Of a DNA stretch of 64,000 nt, positions 32,915 through 43,752 are shown one piece after another (the first letter of the stretch is position 1; each line of letters opens with the position of its first letter). The translations under genes were made by a program, and so were the position numbers. A model generated the notes under the pieces. It was not told the DNA's origin and did no database searches. It saw only the letters and a program-made list of their open reading frames with translations. The stretch lies in assembly GCF_000764305.2 (NCBI RefSeq), contig NW_025941767.1, positions 39,323 to 103,322 on the forward strand. The letters are read 5' to 3'. The DNA is from Hyalella azteca. Its lineage: Eukaryota > Arthropoda > Malacostraca > Amphipoda > Hyalellidae.

Positions 32915-33095
32915 AAGGTATACATTTGTATACCTTATTTGTATACCCGTTCTATAGGGTATACATTTGTATACCTTTTTTGTATAGGTACCCGTTCTAT
33001 ATGGTATACATTTGTATACCGTTTTTGTATACCCGTTCTATAGGGTATACATTTGTATACCTTTTTTGTATACCCGTTCTATAGGGTATACATTT
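32915..33095 (+). repeat. 41-bp AT-rich minisatellite, about 4 copies
   Basis: Unit ttctatagggtatacatttg + tataccttttttgtatacccg. It contains two opposed gtatac palindromes, so each unit can fold. Confidence 0.9.
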
Positions 33096-33166
33096 GTAAC
33101 CCCCCTCAGCTGTGCACTGATGGGGAAGAGGGTGGGGATCCATACGTGCCCCTAGCGCCCTTTCCA

Positions 33167-33325
33167 CACTCAGTATAATGACTGGGTCATTCTGTCCAAA
33201 TAGTGACACACTTTCTGCACGTAGTATTGATACGCAATTTTGCCGGGCTAACTGAGTGAGGTGACCCACGCAAGAGCAAAAAGTGCATCACCATATTGAC
33301 AAAGTCTCATACATTCCACTTAGTG
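33167..33325 (+). mobile_element. Dispersed palindrome-ended element, copy C
   Basis: Family words tgtccaaatagtgacacact, ttctgcacgtagtattgata, gtgacccacgcaag, aaaaagtgcatcacc; ends cactcag...ttagtg. Confidence 0.85.
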
Positions 33326-33469
33326 TTGGAATAGCGTCGTAAACAAACTAAGGCTTGAACTAAACAGCCTAGCGTTGTCGAGTCGCGTCCAAACTTCCAC
33401 TTCAACTTGAAGTGTTCAACACATGAGGCAAGTGGCTTCAAGTGGCGCCCACTTTGTTAATGGTCTTAT

Positions 33470-33600
33470 CCTTACCCTCCACCCTTCCTCCCATCATCAG
33501 TCCCCTCCACCACCCTTACTCCTCTCCCCTCCACCACCCTTTCTCCCCTCACTCCGACCACCCTTCCTCGCCTCCCCTCCACCACCCCTACTCCACTGCA
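33470..33600 (+). repeat. Polypyrimidine ccctccaccaccc tract
   Basis: Irregular (cctccaccacccttactcct)n-like run, nearly free of purines apart from single A bases. Confidence 0.8.
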
Positions 33601-33734
33601 CGAACAACTGAGCAATACTCGTAGGAATAGCATTGTGATGAAGAGAGCACGCGAGTCATTAGATTGAAATGTATGTGACGTGCGTTTAATAAGCTTATCA
33701 GGGAGGAATGACATTAATTAAGAGTTATGCGTGT

Positions 33735-34195
33735 TGCGGAAGAAGCGGTAGCGTGCAGCGTGTGGACCGTGAACAACTAGCGTGTATCGTGTGAACCACT
33801 AGCGTGTAGCGTGTGAACCACTAGCGTGTAGCGTGTGAACCACTAGCGCGCAGCGTGTAACCCGCTGGCGTATAGCGTGCACCATGCGAACCATTAGCGT
33901 GCAGCGTGTGAACCACTAGCGTGCAGCATGCGAACCATTAGCGTGCAGCGTGTGAACCACTAACGTGTGAACCACTAGCGTGTAGCGTGTGAACCACTAG
34001 CGCGCAGCGTGTAACCCGCTGGCGTATAGCGTGTAACCCGCTGGCGTATAGCGTGCACCATGCGAACCATTAGCGTGCAGCGTGTGAACCAATAGCGTGC
34101 ACCATGCGAACCATTAGCGTGCAGCGTGTGAACCACTAGCGTGCAGCATACGAACCACTAGCGTGTAGCGTGTGAACCACTATCGTGAACCACCA
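33735..34195 (+). repeat. 22-bp minisatellite gtgtgaaccactagcgtgta, with higher-order copies
   Basis: About 20 units of gtgtgaaccactagcgtgtagc type with variants (catgcgaaccattagcgtgc, gtaacccgctggcgtatagc). The variants recur in the same order in 33780-33960 and 33960-34140, so a block of about 180 bp was duplicated. Confidence 0.9.
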
Positions 34196-34919
34196 GCCCC
34201 GCCACAGAGCGCCGCGCTATAAGCGTCTAGCGCCCGACGCCCCAAATAGCGACGCGGTCGCTGCTCCCCTATTGAAAATAATCCGCGGCCTGGTCTCGGC
34301 CAATTCAACTGTCGCGGATAACCAGTCATTCTCAAATTTATTTGAAGCCATATGTTGAAAATACTTATAATCTTTGTATATTGTTCAATGTTATGTGTGT
34401 AAAACGTATTTATCTTGAATATATTTTAGGAAGTTTATTAGTGTGTTATGAATTTGTTAATTATCAATTTTCATTCTAAATGGCACATAATTTGCACTTC
34501 TTTGAATTTCTCTGGTAGAATAAATTCTCAGGTGTAGGCAATATCCGGGCACGATAAGTATCCTGGTATAAGTATCGCTAGTAGGATACGATAAGTATAA
34601 GTATCGCGCCCCAACAGCCCCTATATATTGCGTTGCCTTGCGTACATCACACACACTTCGACAAATATTCATAAAATATCAACAAAAATGTTTCGTAATA
34701 CTAACAAAAGCTTCAGTCGTCACACAAGCACATTCAAGAATATAAAAATATACATTTATGTATACATAATATTTTCATATTATATGTAACTGCCTAAAAT
34801 ATAGACAGTTACAATGTAAGTAGTATAATATGTATATTCTACTGCCCTTTTTCACACAAGGCGAGAATTGATGCGATTCTGAGCAGCGCGTCCGGTCATA
34901 ATAAGTAAGTCAAAACTAC
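34196..34919. other. Spacer, nothing supported
   Basis: GC-rich gcgctataagcgtctagcgc patch at 34210-34260, then AT-rich DNA with small palindromes. Confidence 0.5.
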
Positions 34920-35170
34920 TGTTGAATCCCTGTGTGTTGTTGATGCAGTTACTGTACAACACGGGCTGTATACTGTGTAGGTAGTACAGTTACTGTACAA
35001 CACGGGCTGTATACTGTGTGTTGATAGTGCAGTTACTGTACAACACGGGGCTGTATACTGTGTGTTGATAGTGCAGTTACTGTACAACACGGGGCTGTAT
35101 ACTGTGTGTTGGTAGTGCAGTTACTGTACAACACGGGGCTGTATACTGTGTGTTGATAGTCCAGTTACTG
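34920..35170 (+). repeat. 44-bp minisatellite, about 5.5 copies
   Basis: Unit gtgcagttactgtacaacac + ggggctgtatactgtgtgttgata. A stem cagttactgtaca sits inside each unit. Confidence 0.95.
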
Positions 35171-35379
35171 TACAATGCACATCTGTTTACTGGCGGAATG
35201 AACTCTACTCAAAATTAGCTGCAATATGCTGCTATTTTTTATATATGCAGTTATTTTATTGAATGGTCAATCGGCTGTTTGATGGGATGTACGTATTAAC
35301 GGATGTGTTACGACGTGTGTCCAGTAATGTACTGAGCGTATTAAAAGAGCTATGTCAACGGTTGAGTTACCGGTTATAC

Positions 35380-35560
35380 CACCTCACCCGGCACAGTAAC
35401 GGCTGTTTCGGCGGATGAATAAACGACTGTTTCAGCGGAAGTTTCAAGCCCTGTTTCAGCGTATAGTGCAGTTGTCTTCTTCAACGTCTGTTTGAGCGGG
35501 TGTTTCAGTTGATGTATCACCGGATGTTTTACGGGATGTGTTAACGGTACGCGGCTGAGA
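35380..35560 (+). repeat. Degenerate gtttcagcgg repeat
   Basis: Loose units of 18-24 bp such as ggctgtttcggcggatg, gactgtttcagcggaag, gcgggtgtttcagttgatg. Confidence 0.6.
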
Positions 35561-35649
35561 TGGAGACTGCCGGCGCGGCGAGGTGGCCCAAGTGGCGTGC
35601 GTGGCTTGGCATGCCGAAGTGGCGCTGATCTTGGCACGCGGCGATGTTG

Positions 35650-36170
35650 CGAGTGCCAACTGCCTGCCATCTATGGCAGCGGTATGGGCGGCCAGCGTGC
35701 CATCTATGGCCGCGGTATGGGCGGCCAGCGTGCCATCTATGGCCGCGGTATGGGCGACCAGAGTGCCATCTATGGCCGCGGTATGGGCGGCCAGCGTGCC
35801 ATCTGTATGGCCGCGGTATGGGCAGCCAGCGTGCCATCTGTATGGCCGCGGTATGGGCGGCCAGCTTGCCATCTGTATGGCCACGGTATGGGCGGCCAGC
35901 GTGCCTTCTGTATGGCCACGGTATGAGCGGCCAGCTTGCCATCTGTATGGCCACGGTATGGGCGGCCAGCGTGCCTTCTGTATGGCCGCGGTATGGGCAG
36001 CCAGCGTGCCATCTGTATGGCCGCGGTATGGGCAGCCAGCGTGCCATCTGTATGGCCGCGGTATGGGCGGCCAGCTTGCCATCTGTATGGCCACGGTATG
36101 GGCGGCCAGCGTGCCTTCTGTATGGCCACGGTATGGGCAGCCACGGCTGTATGGCCACGGTGCGGGCGTC
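35650..36170 (+). repeat. 33/36-bp minisatellite, about 15 copies, open in five frames
   Basis: The unit is tatggccgcggtatgggcgg + ccagcgtgccatc(tg). The first four copies are 33 bp; later ones are 36 bp (with an added gt-a). Both lengths are multiples of three, so frames of 100-260 residues stay open on both strands. Two or three sub-variants (ccacgg vs ccgcgg, cttgcc vs cgtgcc) recur in a fixed order. Confidence 0.9.
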
Positions 36171-36174
36171 CAGT

Positions 36175-37559
36175 GGCAAACACAGCCTTGGATGCAGTGC
36201 CTACCACTGAGCCTTTCGTGCAGTGGTAATTTTCTTAACGTCACCTCAGTTATTTATACTCGCTGACTCCATTACTTTTTTTATAACTTCACTCTCCACC
36301 CCTCATGCACCTTCTCGCACCCTCTCACCCATCTCCCTCCCGTCAGCCCTCTCCCCCACCCCTTCTCCCTCGAATTACCCAGTTTTTGTATGCATCGCGC
36401 AAAATAGCTCAAACCCGACGAATTGTGAAGAAGAAGAGGAGGGCGGTTGTACCCGGATTAAACAGCCTCTCAGCTGTCGCAATAGCCCTGCACTGCTAGC
36501 TGTCGCAGCTATCCATCCCTTTTAAAATTTAGAGCCCGGAATAGAGTTTACCATAGCCGCCGTGGAACTATACATAGAAACGTGACAGAGCAGGAATGTC
36601 TGCAGTTGAGACGACGTCTCCAGTCGCGTAGCAGCGCTAATTAGCCTCCAAGCACCTTCTCTGGTGGGCTCTGTTCGTTCTGCCGCCACGCAGCCCTCAC
36701 CGAGCCCCATCTGCTCTAATCAGCTCAATACCGGCTCTAGATCGGCTCTGGCAGCACGCAACCACAGAACTTCACCGTTTGTCGACAAAGTTTTAAGAAT
36801 ATTTCTACCTTCTCGCGCCGAGATCTCTGATACCTCATTCATACCATAAAAGTCTATAGTCATTCGTTGTCGGCATTCACAACTTATTAACACTAGTATC
36901 GTCAATTCGAAACTAACAAATTATATTACAAAAATACAGAAACGTGTAATAACTTTCACTGAAAGGAACATCGACGACAGCTCCGGAATGAGAACGCTAC
37001 TCCTCAGCGTACAAACTCTACTTCTCAACCAGCTTGACCACCAAGACACATAGTACCTATATTGGGCTCTATCAACTACTTAACCATGGCGCAAATGACT
37101 TTCTATCGTCCATCCAATCGAGGAATTGTTACATTTATGATGTATCTGGGTAGATATTATTCATTTAAATTAATTATAGAGAAATGAACACATTTACTAT
37201 TCAGTTGAAAAATAAATATTTGAACGGGTTAAGATTTTGGTGCTCAGTATCGTTGACGAATGTAGGCAGAGAAGCGCGTATCTCTCCTACAACTTCTCTA
37301 GGTAGAAGCCAAGATTCTCGGGCTAGCGACATGTCATTCTTGTTCGTTTCATCGATCTTTTTTATATGAATCAGGAACTGATCTTTCTTTGATTTATATG
37401 ACTTCGCAGGATACTACCAGTTGAATGTAATTGTCCGATGTCAATCTGGCGTCTCATTATAATTATTATATTGTATGTAATTGGAACGTAATATTCACTT
37501 GACCTGATAGAGATTGATGACGAGTCAACATCTGGTAGACACGTGATAGATCACATGAT
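36175..37559. other. Spacer, nothing firmly supported
   Basis: The pyrimidine-rich 36290-36380 and the open frames to 36905 have no splice or domain support. Confidence 0.5.
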
Positions 37560-37860
37560 CAAGACCTTAGTAGTGGGCGGAAGCCAGAAGTCTATATAAG
37601 GGCTGCAACCTTAAGTAAGCCCCCGCTGTACGGTAGCTGATAAGCACTCCGCGATGTAGCGTGTCGTTCGGCTCTCCGACCTTACGGTCGACACCGTAGC
37701 TTCTACTCTGTATCACAACTCTGTATTACCACCCCGTATCCCCGTATATAAGATACGTTATCTGGGCAGATGTGTCTTACTTATCCCTCACGAACTTAGT
37801 CAACGAACCCGATCCTCGGGTAGAGCTTAATATATAAGCACGGGACATAATTGGATAATT
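37560..37860 (+). promoter_or_regulatory. TATA-box promoter, possibly from a solo LTR
   Basis: gtctatataagggctgc (TATATAAG at 37593-37600) sits in a GC-richer block with ttaagtaagcccccgctgta and gctctccgacctta downstream, a layout common to Ty3/gypsy LTR U3/R regions. Clear TG...CA ends or a target-site duplication were not found, so LTR identity is inference. Confidence 0.35.
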
Positions 37861-38783
37861 TAGATCTCAATTTGTATCGCAATTTAGCTATCATTATATT
37901 CATTCACTGGAACAGCCTCTATGCCTCATTGATGAATTCAGTCAAATTTATCATTTATTAAATACATTAATAATGTAGCAGTGTGAAAACGTTCTGAATA
38001 TCAGCTGCAAGATGAAGTTTAAGATTGGATCGTTTGAATAAAAGTAATAAATTTCGAAGCAATTTTTTAAGCTATTAAAATTTTCGTCGGTTATTCAAGC
38101 ATGAGATTGATATCATTTGGTCGGTTGGAAGTGAAATTAACTACGCTTTCTGTGCAATCAGAATTTTTCAGGACAAACTGATTGATTTATCCTTTTAGTA
38201 TAAGCACCGTTGAGCGTAAACGTTTCATTTTGAGGGTGTATTCAAACGGTGAAAAATATCATTCTTACGTAATTATAAGAATTCAAATGCCTAGTGGCGT
38301 CAGAAATCGATTCGAAGTGCCGTATTACGCCACATAAAGTAGATAAATGATCATGTTCCCTCGCCTGCTTCCTACTCTTACCCTCCTCCTTATCTCCCTT
38401 TCGAAATAAAAAATACCGCCCAAATAACCTCTTTGAAATGCACGGCCGGCATGACGGCTCTGCTGGGCTCTCTGCCGCGCTTCCCAGCGCCGTTGCAGCG
38501 CCGCATTCCGGCAGGGCTGGGCTGTTGGAGTCTATTTATATCAGCAATAGCGTAGCGCTGTTTTAGAGATAGATCGCCGGATATTGTTTCACGGCTGCCC
38601 GGCTAAATCGCTGCAGACCGGGCTAAGATTAATGCCGCTCCCGGCTCAAAATTCGAAATTTTATTTCCGGCGCTTGCGCTGCTGGCAAAGACAAGTCATA
38701 CCTTGTAGTATTCGTGCCCATTATTATCATCACCATAATCATTTATGATGACGACGCGCGCATCATCACATATCCTCGTCCAG
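37861..38783. other. Spacer, nothing supported
   Basis: AT-rich to 38340, then a GC-rich patch (38440-38660) with ctgccgcgcttcccagcgcc; no frame of interest. Confidence 0.5.
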
Positions 38784-38848
38784 NAGCCACACAGGCTGCC
38801 GTACTGGCTCGTATGAGTTGCCGCCAGATCACTGGCCGACCATAAACC
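38784..38848 (+). other. Mate-pair chimera: N plus 64-bp exact copy of 41154-41217
   Basis: The 64 bases after the N at 38784 are identical to a stretch 2.37 kb downstream and end exactly where the junction adapter begins. This is one half of a circularised mate-pair fragment left in the assembly. Confidence 0.95.
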
Positions 38849-38886
38849 CTGTCTCTTATACACATCTAGATGTGTATAAGAGACAG
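38849..38886. other. Embedded Nextera mate-pair junction adapter (artefact)
   Basis: Complete 38-bp double mosaic end, as at 14892. Confidence 0.97.
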
Positions 38887-38945
38887 GTGGTGACTTGATC
38901 CTGCTCCTGTGGTGACTTGGTCCTGCTCCTTTGGTGACTTGATCC
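38887..38945 (+). repeat. 22-bp repeat, 2.7 copies
   Basis: Unit tggtgacttgatcctgctcc + tg; starts at the base after the adapter. Confidence 0.85.
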
Positions 38946-39009
38946 ATCTTTCAACCTATGTTGTTGATTAGAATGTTAATTGAGTCAATGCAGACTGATG
39001 AGAGATCCT

Positions 39010-39160
39010 GATGAAGTCTAAACAATTTAAGGGCAACGTGTCTAATGTAAGTGTAAACAATTAAGGGTAACTAATGTTAGTGTAAACAATTAAGGGTGAC
39101 TAATGTAAGTGTAAACAATGTAAGGGTAACTTGCCTAATGTAAATGTAAACAATTTAAGC
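39010..39160 (+). repeat. Repeat taatgtaagtgtaaacaatt, about 5 copies
   Basis: Unit about 29-33 bp with aagggtaac between the copies. Confidence 0.85.
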
Positions 39161-39510
39161 GCCAGCGACACCGGGCCGGGCGTCGTCAGTGCCGCGTGTG
39201 CCGCCGTGCTGGGTGGTTGTGCGAGTGCGGTGTTCCTCCGTCGCGCTATATTCGATGTAACTTTTCTATAGAACGTCACCTAATTTATGGTCTATACAGA
39301 GTAATCTTATTTTAATATAGCTCATTATTTATCGCAAGCGTAAGATAACGTGATTTTGTGTGAAGTAATCGCGTGTTAGATGAAGAGTTATTTATGTTTT
39401 CTAAGGATAGAAGAAAAGGACGGGAAAATGTCGTTCCAGCGTAGGTTGTATTAACCCTAATTCTGACCTGAGTCAATTGGTAGCTTTTTCTTATTTTTCT
39501 GAGTATGATG
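39161..39510. other. Spacer, nothing supported
   Basis: GC-rich start (gccgggcgtcgtcagtgccg), then AT-rich. Confidence 0.5.
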
Positions 39511-39760
39511 TCAGCAGCGGGGGAAGGGGAGTGTTAGTAGCGGTGGGAAGGGGAGAGGGGAGTGTCAGCAGCGGGGGAAGGGGAGTGTTAGTAGCGGTGG
39601 GAAACCTGCAGTCGCCTGTTCCTTGTGTACCTGCAGTCGCCTGTTCCTTGTGTACCTGCAGTCGCCTGTTCCTTGTGTACCTGCAGTCGCCTGTTCCTTG
39701 TCTGCTTGAGTCAGTGGCATGTATTTCGCCTGCCTGCAGTCGCGTGTTCCTCGCCTGCCC
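39511..39760 (+). repeat. Two adjacent arrays: GC-rich duplication and 25-bp unit
   Basis: gtcagcagcgggggaagggg + agtgttagtagcggtggga is present twice (39511-39602). ctgcagtcgcctgttccttg + tgtac then occurs about five times (39607-39760). The matching minus-strand frame (TAGTQGTGDCR) is a by-product of the 25-bp unit. Confidence 0.9.
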
Positions 39761-40235
39761 GATGCAGCAGGCATATACCGAAAGATAATTAAATGTTCGG
39801 CGCAATGTCCGTAGATTTTCTCGAAATAACCGAATTTCCAATTTGATATCCCCTCACTTAGACGATATTTCTACTTACTCCTCCTCCAAAATTTTCTAAC
39901 ACCTGCGCCGAAGTTTGCGAAGGAACTCTTATCTTCTTTAATCAATAAAATCGCTGATATTACGAATATACGAATCTATTTCCCTACAATTTATCCGTTT
40001 AGATTCTAGCATTTTGTCGTGTATTTCTCGCCGTTAATCCTTCATTTCTACTGTTCAAATATTTAATTTTGCTATTTCGTCTTCTACCTTCCTTGAGTCT
40101 ATCAGAGAAAGATCAAAGTGAAGGATAAGGTGGACATTTTAATGCTTCGCCACATGACATTAGTTCCTTTATTCTGCTCTCTTTAGCTCATTTTCTCATT
40201 TATGGAAAAAATGCACTATTGTGCTCGCCATGTCC

Positions 40236-40270
40236 GTCTGTCTGTCCGTCCGTCTGTCCGTCCGTCCGTG
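40236..40270 (+). repeat. (GTCC/GTCT)n microsatellite
   Basis: gtccgtctgtctgtccgtcc + gtctgtccgtccgtccgt. Confidence 0.95.
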
Positions 40271-40344
40271 ATCTCAAGTTTTCGTCGTCGAGAAAATGCG
40301 CTCTCTGTCACTCACTGCAGAGAGTACTGAGTTATATTTTTTGT

Positions 40345-40445
40345 TCTTGTGTGGGTCATTGTGACCCAGGTTGGCTCAGCAAAAGTGCTACGTGAGTACA
40401 AAGGTGTATCACTATTTGGGCAATATGACCTATTAAATTTTCGGG
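40345..40445 (-). mobile_element. Dispersed palindrome-ended element, copy D, partial
   Basis: Contains gtgtgggtcattgtgaccca (perfect GGGTCA-TTG-TGACCC at 40353-40367), ggctcagcaaaagtgctacg, and tatcactatttgggcaatat. Ends are eroded. Confidence 0.75.
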
Positions 40446-40544
40446 GTGTATCTACCTCGATTTACTCAGTAACAGAAGTGGTAAAGCAATGCCCGGTAGA
40501 CACGCACGGTACTAACGACGTCACTTTATCAGTGTAGTAACTAG

Positions 40545-40700
40545 TGGTCGGTTAGTGATTCCAGCTCGGTATATAGTTAGTCCGGTACTAGTGGAGCAGT
40601 GACACTCGGGGCCATAGTTCGGCACTAGTGGAGCAGCTAGTGACACTAGGTGCCATAGTCCGGCACTAGTGGTGCATTGACACTAGGTGGCAGTTAGGTG
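40545..40700 (+). repeat. Repeat of about 46 bp, gtccggcactagtggagcag
   Basis: Three to four copies with tgacactaggtgccata between. Confidence 0.85.
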
Positions 40701-40779
40701 CCATGGTGCCATCTCACGGCGGCCAGCTGTTCTATGCACTGCCGGCACTGCCACGGCGGTGAGTGTGTTGACTATTGTG

Positions 40780-40862
40780 CCTTCAGTGCCTTCTTTGTCG
40801 TGCCTTCCGTGCCTTCTTTGTCGTGCCTTCCGTGCCTTCTTTGTCGTGCCTTCTATCGTGTT
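40780..40862 (+). repeat. 23-bp repeat gccttctttgtcgtgccttc, 3.5 copies
   Basis: Open frames on both strands at 40683-41039 come from this array. Confidence 0.9.
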
Positions 40863-41104
40863 CCTTCGCTGCTGGCAGGTGTCGTGTACCTTAACAGGCA
40901 TCACCTGATTGAAAGAAAAATTAAGTTGTATTTTAGAAAATTTGATTTCTTGTGCAGCTTGCGACCTCTTGCTCTACAGAACCGATTTCTTCCCCCATTA
41001 ATAGACCCATTGACCCCCAGAGGTGATATCCTCCGCTAGCTCTGATGTGGGACCAAATAACGACCTAATCTAAGCCCCAATTGATGGGGCGTTCTTCCTA
41101 GTGA

Positions 41105-41217
41105 CCTCAGCCACACAAGCCACACAGGCTGCCGTACTGACCTCAGCCACACAAGCCACACAGGCTGCCGTACTGGCTCGTATGAGTTGCCGCCAGATCA
41201 CTGGCCGACCATAAACC
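41105..41217 (+). repeat. 36-bp direct repeat and source locus of the 38.8-kb chimera
   Basis: cctcagccacacaagccaca + caggctgccgtactga occurs twice in tandem. 41154-41217 is the genuine location of the 64 bp also found at 38785. Confidence 0.9.
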
Positions 41218-42345
41218 TGCCTCAAATGTCAGTGTATATACTTAATTGCGTGTCAATACGATTAATTTTCTGGCTTGCGTATAAATCCATCGTGGATACC
41301 GCCCGTAAATAGTAAATACAGTTTAATAATAAATTCATCATAATCATTATTGTCATATCATCATTAACAACATTCATGACGCCATTATAAGTTTTATGAT
41401 AATGTGGTTTAGTATGAAGTCATAGCGACTGTCATGAAGCCGGCCTAACTTCCCCAGCGTGCAGAAAATTCGTAATTGTGAACGTTGTACAACCTTAACT
41501 AGGCTCCGTACTTAAACTACTTATCAAAAATAGTTACAACTTCGTTACTCCATCATCCAATCACTGACGAATTTTCAAGCTATACCGTCCAATCATCGAC
41601 AAGAAATTGATCGCTACATGTATATATGCACATGTGCGCCTCTACATGTACTGGCAAATTTATTATTATATATAATAGTCACATGAGCGCCTCTATATAA
41701 ATTAGCACCTTTATTATTATATATAAGCGTTATTTTATTATTTTTACTGTTAGTACTGATGCAAGTCGTTTTTCTGACCTAGAATTAACGAAGAATTTTA
41801 ACGCAAGGAATAGGCCACGAAGTAAATTCTCCATATTTTCATTGAGAAAGTTTCAGAAACATGGTCCATTATCACTTCAAAGCTTTAAGTATAATCAATA
41901 GAGACAAAAATCAACACAAAATATATTAAACCCTTAGTATACCAAATGTGCGATCCAAGGGGCATAAAATTTGTCTATTACAATTAAAGTTAATAAAAAA
42001 GTGTATAAAAACTGGAAGCATTGTTAAGACAAGGCTCTTCCGTTTAAAAATATGAAGCATTCCAAAATAGCTGAAATCGAGGCACCAGATATGGAATAAA
42101 TCGTGCCACTATGTAGAAGAATTGTGATGTAGAAGTTACTAATGTATTACTTGTAGCGGTGTCGACTTAGTGGTCTGTGGCCGATTTTTAACCACCCGAC
42201 CACTGCTGATTTCAATCAGAGTTTTCAAAGCTAGCTGCGGGTTTCGAATCCCCGACTAGCGGCTACCATCTTGGTGATCTTAGCTCCTCGACCTCCACCT
42301 TCCTCGAACTCCTCTCACACTAAATCCCCTATTCTTGTCAGAATT
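41218..42345. other. Intron; duplication at 41615-41730; tRNA-like B-box at 42235
   Basis: cacatgtgcgcctctacatg...tttattattatatata is repeated as cacatgagcgcctctatata...tttattattatatata. At 42165-42265, gcgggtttcgaatccccg looks like a pol III B-box but has no clean cloverleaf; possible SINE relic. Confidence 0.45.
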
Positions 42346-42349
42346 GAAA

Positions 42350-42555
42350 GCCCGGAGCAATGTCCCCAGCCTTCCCCACTCAATGCCTTCCTCACTCAAA
42401 GCTTTCCCCACTCAGAGCTTTCCTCAAACTGAGTTGCCCTCACGCTAAGCCCTCCAGGCTCCTTCACACTGAGTTCTCCTCACGCTAAGCCCCCCTTCAC
42501 ACCGAGTTCCGCTCACACTAAGCCCTCCCTAACACCGAGTTCCCCTCGCTAATCC
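42350..42555 (+). repeat. CT-rich repeat before exon 4
   Basis: Units of about 33-36 bp such as ccttcacactgagttctcct + cacgctaagccccc, 4-5 copies. The last copy runs into the polypyrimidine tract of the exon 4 acceptor. Confidence 0.8.
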
Positions 42556-42570
42556 CCCCTTTTGTTGCAG

Positions 42571-42797
42571 CAGCGACAGCGGGCGCGATAACCCCTTCCG
42601 CCCCGACGGGGACATTTGGCGCGAGGCAGACGCTATCGTGCAGCGCATCAAGAGCGGCCAGCCCTTGTTGAACGGGGGGGACGAGCCTGGGGCTGGGTCA
42701 CCCTCCCCACCACCCACACACTCCTCCCCAACTCGGGACAGTCCCAGTCCCGTGCCTGAGCAGGCTGTCACCAGGACCGACGCGGGACTGGTGCACG
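42571..42797 (+). CDS. Exon 4 of the CaaX-tailed protein: NPFRPDGD exon
   Basis: A strong acceptor (ccccccttttgttgcag, ends 42570; a second cag at 42573 could also be used, NAGNAG style) opens SDSGRDNPFRPDGDIWREAD + AIVQRIKSGQPLL, a conserved-looking helical segment, then Pro/Ser-rich SPSPPPTHSSPTRDSPSP and VPEQAVTRTDAGLVH. It leaves in phase 1 at CACG|gtaaag. NPFRP also occurs near the N-terminus of exon 1. The entry phase (2) matches exon 1, exon 2 and the 24469 donor of exon 3. C-rich codon usage contrasts with the flanking AT-rich introns. Confidence 0.65.
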
Positions 42798-43752
42798 GTA
42801 AAGATTGTTGCGACTTGTGACTTGTGAATTGTAACTTCATCAAGAATTTATAATCAAAGAAAAGGGCACAACAAATTCTCCGTAGTTTTGCAGAAGATCA
42901 TTTTGAAAACGAACAGGGACTCTAAAACTCGTGAGATAGAAACACCGATGATGTAAGCCAAAAGTCTCAAGTCGCTATTGGACTTGAACACACGTATGCG
43001 CATGTCTCTATAGATATAAATTCAGTTGTACACAATGCGCATCATCATTTCGTCAGGATAATGTCACTCAACTCTTATGATAGACTGGCGGAGCATAACG
43101 GAATGAGTTATCGAACTGGAAATCTACTTTCAAATCATCTTTATTCAGCTATTCGAATTCATGCTGAGCAGTGAGGTGGCCTTCAAAATTTTAGCTTCTA
43201 TAACCAGTTTTTGACTTAGGTACCAATTTTAGGATCCCTTTTCATTTTATTGTATTCATTATATAATATTAAGCGTAGTTTAAATTCTGCGTTCAGATGT
43301 GCCGATCTTATAATTATAAATAGATAGGCCTGTCTGTTTGTGGTCATTTTTAAATTGATCCGTCTTCCAATTGTTAATTTATATTTTAGTTTCAGTCACG
43401 GGAATTTTGGTTCACCAATTGTCTGTACTTGCATTCTAAGATTAAGTTTCTATTCTTGGTAAATTTAGAATTTAAGCTAAAAAATTATCTTAGACTTGCA
43501 AGGCGTTTTGCTTGCGATTTTCATCATAAACGTAAAACTCTCCTCTCTCCAATCATGTTAATGGATTAAAAGTAAAAAGCAAACCTTTTAATCTGGCAGT
43601 AAAGTAACACACCGAATAAAAAATCACTATCAAATTGCATTTATTATTATAAAAAGTGAAAGGAAAACTGTGCATGCACAAATACATTCTTTCTGATGTT
43701 TTCGTTAGCAATAAGAAAAATTTAGCATAGACTGATCAAATTTATTTCCTAG
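42798..43752 (+). other. Intron between exons 4 and 5
   Basis: Begins gtaaag, ends atttcctag. AT-rich, no feature. Confidence 0.6.

Noticed and set aside
33167..33325. Considered as a conserved non-coding host element
   Set aside because: The same words occur at ten or more other places in both orientations, so a mobile repeat explains it better.
35456..36244. Minus-strand frame of 262 residues and + frame of 227 residues
   Set aside because: Both arise from a 33/36-bp tandem unit that leaves five frames open; no splice, domain or codon-usage support.
42165..42265. Possible tRNA gene around gcgggtttcgaatccccg
   Set aside because: Only the T-arm-like hairpin is present, with a mismatch; no cloverleaf.
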